DNA of 63,956 nucleotides, from contig JAPLIC010000060.1 of the NCBI GenBank assembly GCA_026389315.1, forward strand, positions 1 through 63,956, read 5' to 3'. Every line of letters begins with the position of its first letter. Positions within the stretch are counted from its first letter, which is position 1. The position numbers were made by a program, and so were the translations under genes. The notes beneath the pieces were generated by a model. The model made no database searches and had not been told where the DNA came from. It saw nothing but the letters and a program-made list of their open reading frames with translations. This document shows, piece by piece, positions 61,957-63,956 of the stretch. Origin of the DNA: Cyanobacteriota bacterium (GTDB lineage Bacteria; Cyanobacteriota; Cyanobacteriia; PCC-6307; Cyanobiaceae).

Positions 61957-62271
61957 ATGCATAAGTCAACACTTCATTCACTCGTTCATTTATTCAGTTG
62001 TAATGTGCTCACATCAGTGTTATGCACAAAGAAGTTTGTGCGTCCCTTGTCAGGGGGGTTCTTCGGCCTTATTGTATTTATCTTGGGTACTTTTGCCGTA
62101 AGCAATGCCAATCTCCCTCCTGCATTTGGAGGGCTTCAAGGGCAATGTCCTCATGGGCTTTCCCCTGACCAAGGCTGCTTATTGAAAGAAGACGGTACAA
62201 TTATAGGGGTTTCTAAAGACCCTAAAGATGACGAGCTAAATGCTCCAGTTGACCCATATGGTGGGAAGTAA
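61957..62271 (+). CDS. Small secreted protein of unknown function
   Basis: This protein of about 104 residues has a long hydrophobic segment (GGFFGLIVFILGTFAVSNA, residues about 30-50) that looks like a signal peptide, leaving a mature part of about 55 residues (LPPAFGGLQGQCPHGLSPDQ...PYGGK) with two cysteines and a Gly/Pro-rich start. ATG 61957 is chosen; TTG 61948 is also in frame. It lies 59 bases downstream of the leader-peptide gene in the same direction. The family is not recognised. Confidence 0.5.
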   Translation: MHKSTLHSLVHLFSCNVLTSVLCTKKFVRPLSGGFFGLIVFILGTFAVSNANLPPAFGGLQGQCPHGLSPDQGCLLKEDGTIIGVSKDPKDDELNAPVDPYGGK

Positions 62272-62358
62272 ATGCAGGGTGTGTTTAAATACACGCCCAT
62301 AAACCACACATAGAACTATCAACTTTTGCCTGAACTTTCGTCCTCTTAAATTAATTTC

Positions 62359-63063
62359 ATGTCAATTCAATGCAATTCTAAACTTGCATCTACTGCAGGT
62401 TTTTCAGTTTTCTTCGCACTTGCGCAAACCTTTTGTTTGGTCTTGCCTAGGTCGAGCATGGCGGCGGATGTTGTCTATGGGAGAGGTCCTGTTACAACGC
62501 CCTTTAGCCCGGAGGTTGGAACTAGCTTGTATACACTTCAGACTGAGGTGGGTTGCCCAACCCCTACTTTCAGGGTCGCAGGATTTGCCGGAGGTGCCAA
62601 TGACTGGGCAAACAATTATGAACCTAATGCATCGTCAGACTCCGGCTTAGGGAACTACGGCATTAGTGCTGGTGTGAGTTTTCCATTAGGCAGGCAGCTA
62701 AGCGACTTCTGTAAAGAATACGCTCAGCAACGAATTCTATTCGAGCAGCAAAGAGTCAGGAATATGACCTTAAATAGTCAATATTCATTTTTTCAATACT
62801 GCAGGGCATTGGTAGATTCCGGGCTCGGTTCAGCGGATAAAGAGATTGCGGTAAAATTGAAGGGAGATAAGTTGTTTAGTGACCCGGCATTCGAAAGCAA
62901 CGGACCACTTTCCGCTTTCGCGAGTTGCAAACCATTGTATTCTCTTTTAAGGAATCGTGATCCAAATAGAGTTTTTCCAATCGTGAAAGAACCATCGCCA
63001 GCCCCCACTCAGCCCATGGCCAAACCTGCTCAGCCTGTGTTTAACACTAACAGCCAGCGTTAA
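62359..63063 (+). CDS. Exported hypothetical protein
   Basis: The 234-residue protein has a signal peptide (FSVFFALAQTFCLVLPRSSM then AA, cleavage near residue 35), a Gly/Asn-rich N-terminal domain (FRVAGFAGGANDWANNYEPN, ...GNYGISAGVSFPLGRQLSDF) and a Cys-containing helical middle (CKEYAQQRILFEQQRVRNMT), ending in a Pro/Ala/Gln tail. The GISAGVSFPLGR motif resembles strand segments of outer-surface or beta-barrel-associated proteins, but I cannot name a family. It follows the small secreted gene in the same direction, and a clear terminator lies about 90 bases after its stop. Confidence 0.65.
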   Translation: MSIQCNSKLASTAGFSVFFALAQTFCLVLPRSSMAADVVYGRGPVTTPFSPEVGTSLYTLQTEVGCPTPTFRVAGFAGGANDWANNYEPNASSDSGLGNYGISAGVSFPLGRQLSDFCKEYAQQRILFEQQRVRNMTLNSQYSFFQYCRALVDSGLGSADKEIAVKLKGDKLFSDPAFESNGPLSAFASCKPLYSLLRNRDPNRVFPIVKEPSPAPTQPMAKPAQPVFNTNSQR

Positions 63064-63151
63064 TAGTTAAGCTCTGCTGGAGTGTTTGTAGGGGTTTGTC
63101 ATTCGATGGTTTGGTACACTTGGGAATCCATATCTCCCTTGCTATTTAATT

Positions 63152-63178
63152 GCCCCGTCTCTAATCGCGGGGCTTTTT
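63152..63178 (+). terminator. Intrinsic terminator after the exported-protein gene
   Basis: GCCCCG (63152-63157) pairs with CGGGGC (63168-63173), a 6-base GC stem with a 10-base loop followed at once by TTTTT (63174-63178). It is a standard rho-independent terminator pointing rightwards. Confidence 0.8.
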
Positions 63179-63956
63179 CTTGCCTTACACCAGCTACTAC
63201 TAAATCCTCTCATGCTTGGCAGATTAGTTTGTCACCCACGAAGTTGTTGATTGAGGAGCGGCTACCAAAGAGGCCAACTGTCCGCAGATCGTTGCCATTC
63301 CAGCTTTCTCGTGACGGTTAACGGTAGTCACGCTCAGCACCAGCTTCTCTGAGAAGCTCCGCAACATCCGGCTACCCGACACCCGCAGGCGCACGCGCAA
63401 GATAGCGTCATCATGGATCAGAAGCCACCAAATGATAGTACTTTTATGGCAACTCCGAGACCTTCTGAGGCTGGCGCATTACACTCGGTGAAGGTGAGTA
63501 TTTCTACAAAGGGCAGAAATCACAGCCTGTGTATCCGCCAAGGCGGCAGTAGTAGTGAACATCGAGATTGCCAAGCAACATAGAGATGTTCCCCTTTACT
63601 GGTTTTTCCCTTATATCAAAAAATAGTTAAGGGTAGATCTAGGAATCTCCTTCAACTTTGCAGAAGTTTGCCGGACAGAAAAGAATCCTTTCTTGCTTGA
63701 TCAAACGCTAGTACCGGCATTAGATCAAATACCGTCCCAGAAAACCTGAATTGCAGTAGCTAGGGCTTGCTGAATTAAGTTTTATTGGGCTTAGGACGTA
63801 TCGAGGGCAATATGCTGGAAGCAGCGTCCCGTGGAGTGGTGTAACTCAGGAGGAGCAGCCCCGGCGTAGCCGGGGCTGACGGTTCGCCTCCATCAGTTCT
63901 CTGCTGTTGCAATGGGTGGGCCGGTCTGTGACCCTGTTTGGAGCACAACCAACAAA
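63179..63956. other. Non-coding right end of the window
   Basis: About 780 bases with no convincing gene on either strand; short open frames have no recognisable content. The only notable structure is the hairpin at 63856-63878. It may be the edge of a mobile element or the spacer before a gene beyond the window. Confidence 0.4.
63856..63878. repeat. Perfect 10-base hairpin near the right edge
   Basis: CAGCCCCGGC (63856-63865), loop GTA, then GCCGGGGCTG (63869-63878) is a perfect stem. No T-tract follows. It could be a terminator for an upstream transcript on either strand, or a short palindromic repeat of the kind scattered in cyanobacterial genomes. Confidence 0.6.

Noticed and set aside
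63082..63321. Short plus-strand open frame at the right end
   Set aside because: It spans the intrinsic terminator at 63152-63178, has no ribosome binding site and no recognisable content.

Overview
The window looks like part of the chromosome of a high-GC picocyanobacterium of the Synechococcus/Cyanobium type (alpha-cyanobacteria). Evidence for this is a Psb27 photosystem II assembly lipoprotein, a ferrochelatase ending in a chlorophyll-binding (CAB) helix, cobalamin genes (cobK, cobO), several cyanobacteria-restricted families (DUF1824, DUF2854, DUF3153), a lone tyrosine recombinase between cobO and hemH, and scattered HIP1 octamers (GCGATCGC). No rRNA or tRNA gene was recognised.

Positions 1-3490 hold the distal part of an integron gene-cassette array. 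Six attC-like sites, all in the same orientation, separate small genes read rightwards: a HEPN-domain protein, an uncertain or decayed ORF, a transglutaminase-like protein of unknown role, a BrnT/BrnA toxin-antitoxin pair and a MazE/MazF pair. After the last attC site lie a truncated HicB antitoxin and a PIN-domain fragment. The orientation predicts that any integrase (intI) and attI lie left of the window.

Positions 3640-51209 are dense housekeeping chromosome. They contain Uma2, OsmC, M28 and M32 peptidases, ppa, an L,D-transpeptidase, a ClC channel overlapping hemC, PAP2 and GT39 envelope genes, rpoD and priA. These are followed by a DUF2854-argB-DUF3153 operon, ssb, cobK, an adenosine kinase, purA, psb27, proS, a ferredoxin, lepB, a pseudo-dihydroorotase, a two-domain histidine phosphatase, a CPBP protease and a FtsL-like/ftsI pair. 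The region ends with a transaldolase carrying EF-hands, a cNMP-binding protein, a geranylgeranyl-reductase-like flavoprotein, frr-pyrH, cobO, the recombinase, hemH, an M23 peptidase, ilvB and two small exported or membrane proteins. Many neighbours overlap by 1-60 bases.

Positions 51210-63956 are an accessory region with marked base-composition swings. An AT-rich stretch with an orphan gene, hairpins and a decayed GC-rich remnant leads to a three-gene module. The module consists of a 1258-residue two-partner-secretion exoprotein with a C-terminal CHAT (caspase-like) domain, its FhaC/ShlB-type outer-membrane transporter, and a CHASE2-sensor class III nucleotide cyclase whose base-recognition residues look guanylate-type. 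Downstream, in AT-rich DNA, lie a protein with a nitrile-hydratase-like (proteusin-type) leader and a Cys-rich tail, which is a candidate orphan RiPP precursor, and two small exported proteins. The last ~0.8 kb shows no convincing gene.

The observations I rate highest are the toxin-rich integron array, the secreted CHAT protease/transporter/cyclase module and the proteusin-like precursor. All functional calls come from reading motifs by eye; no database search was run.
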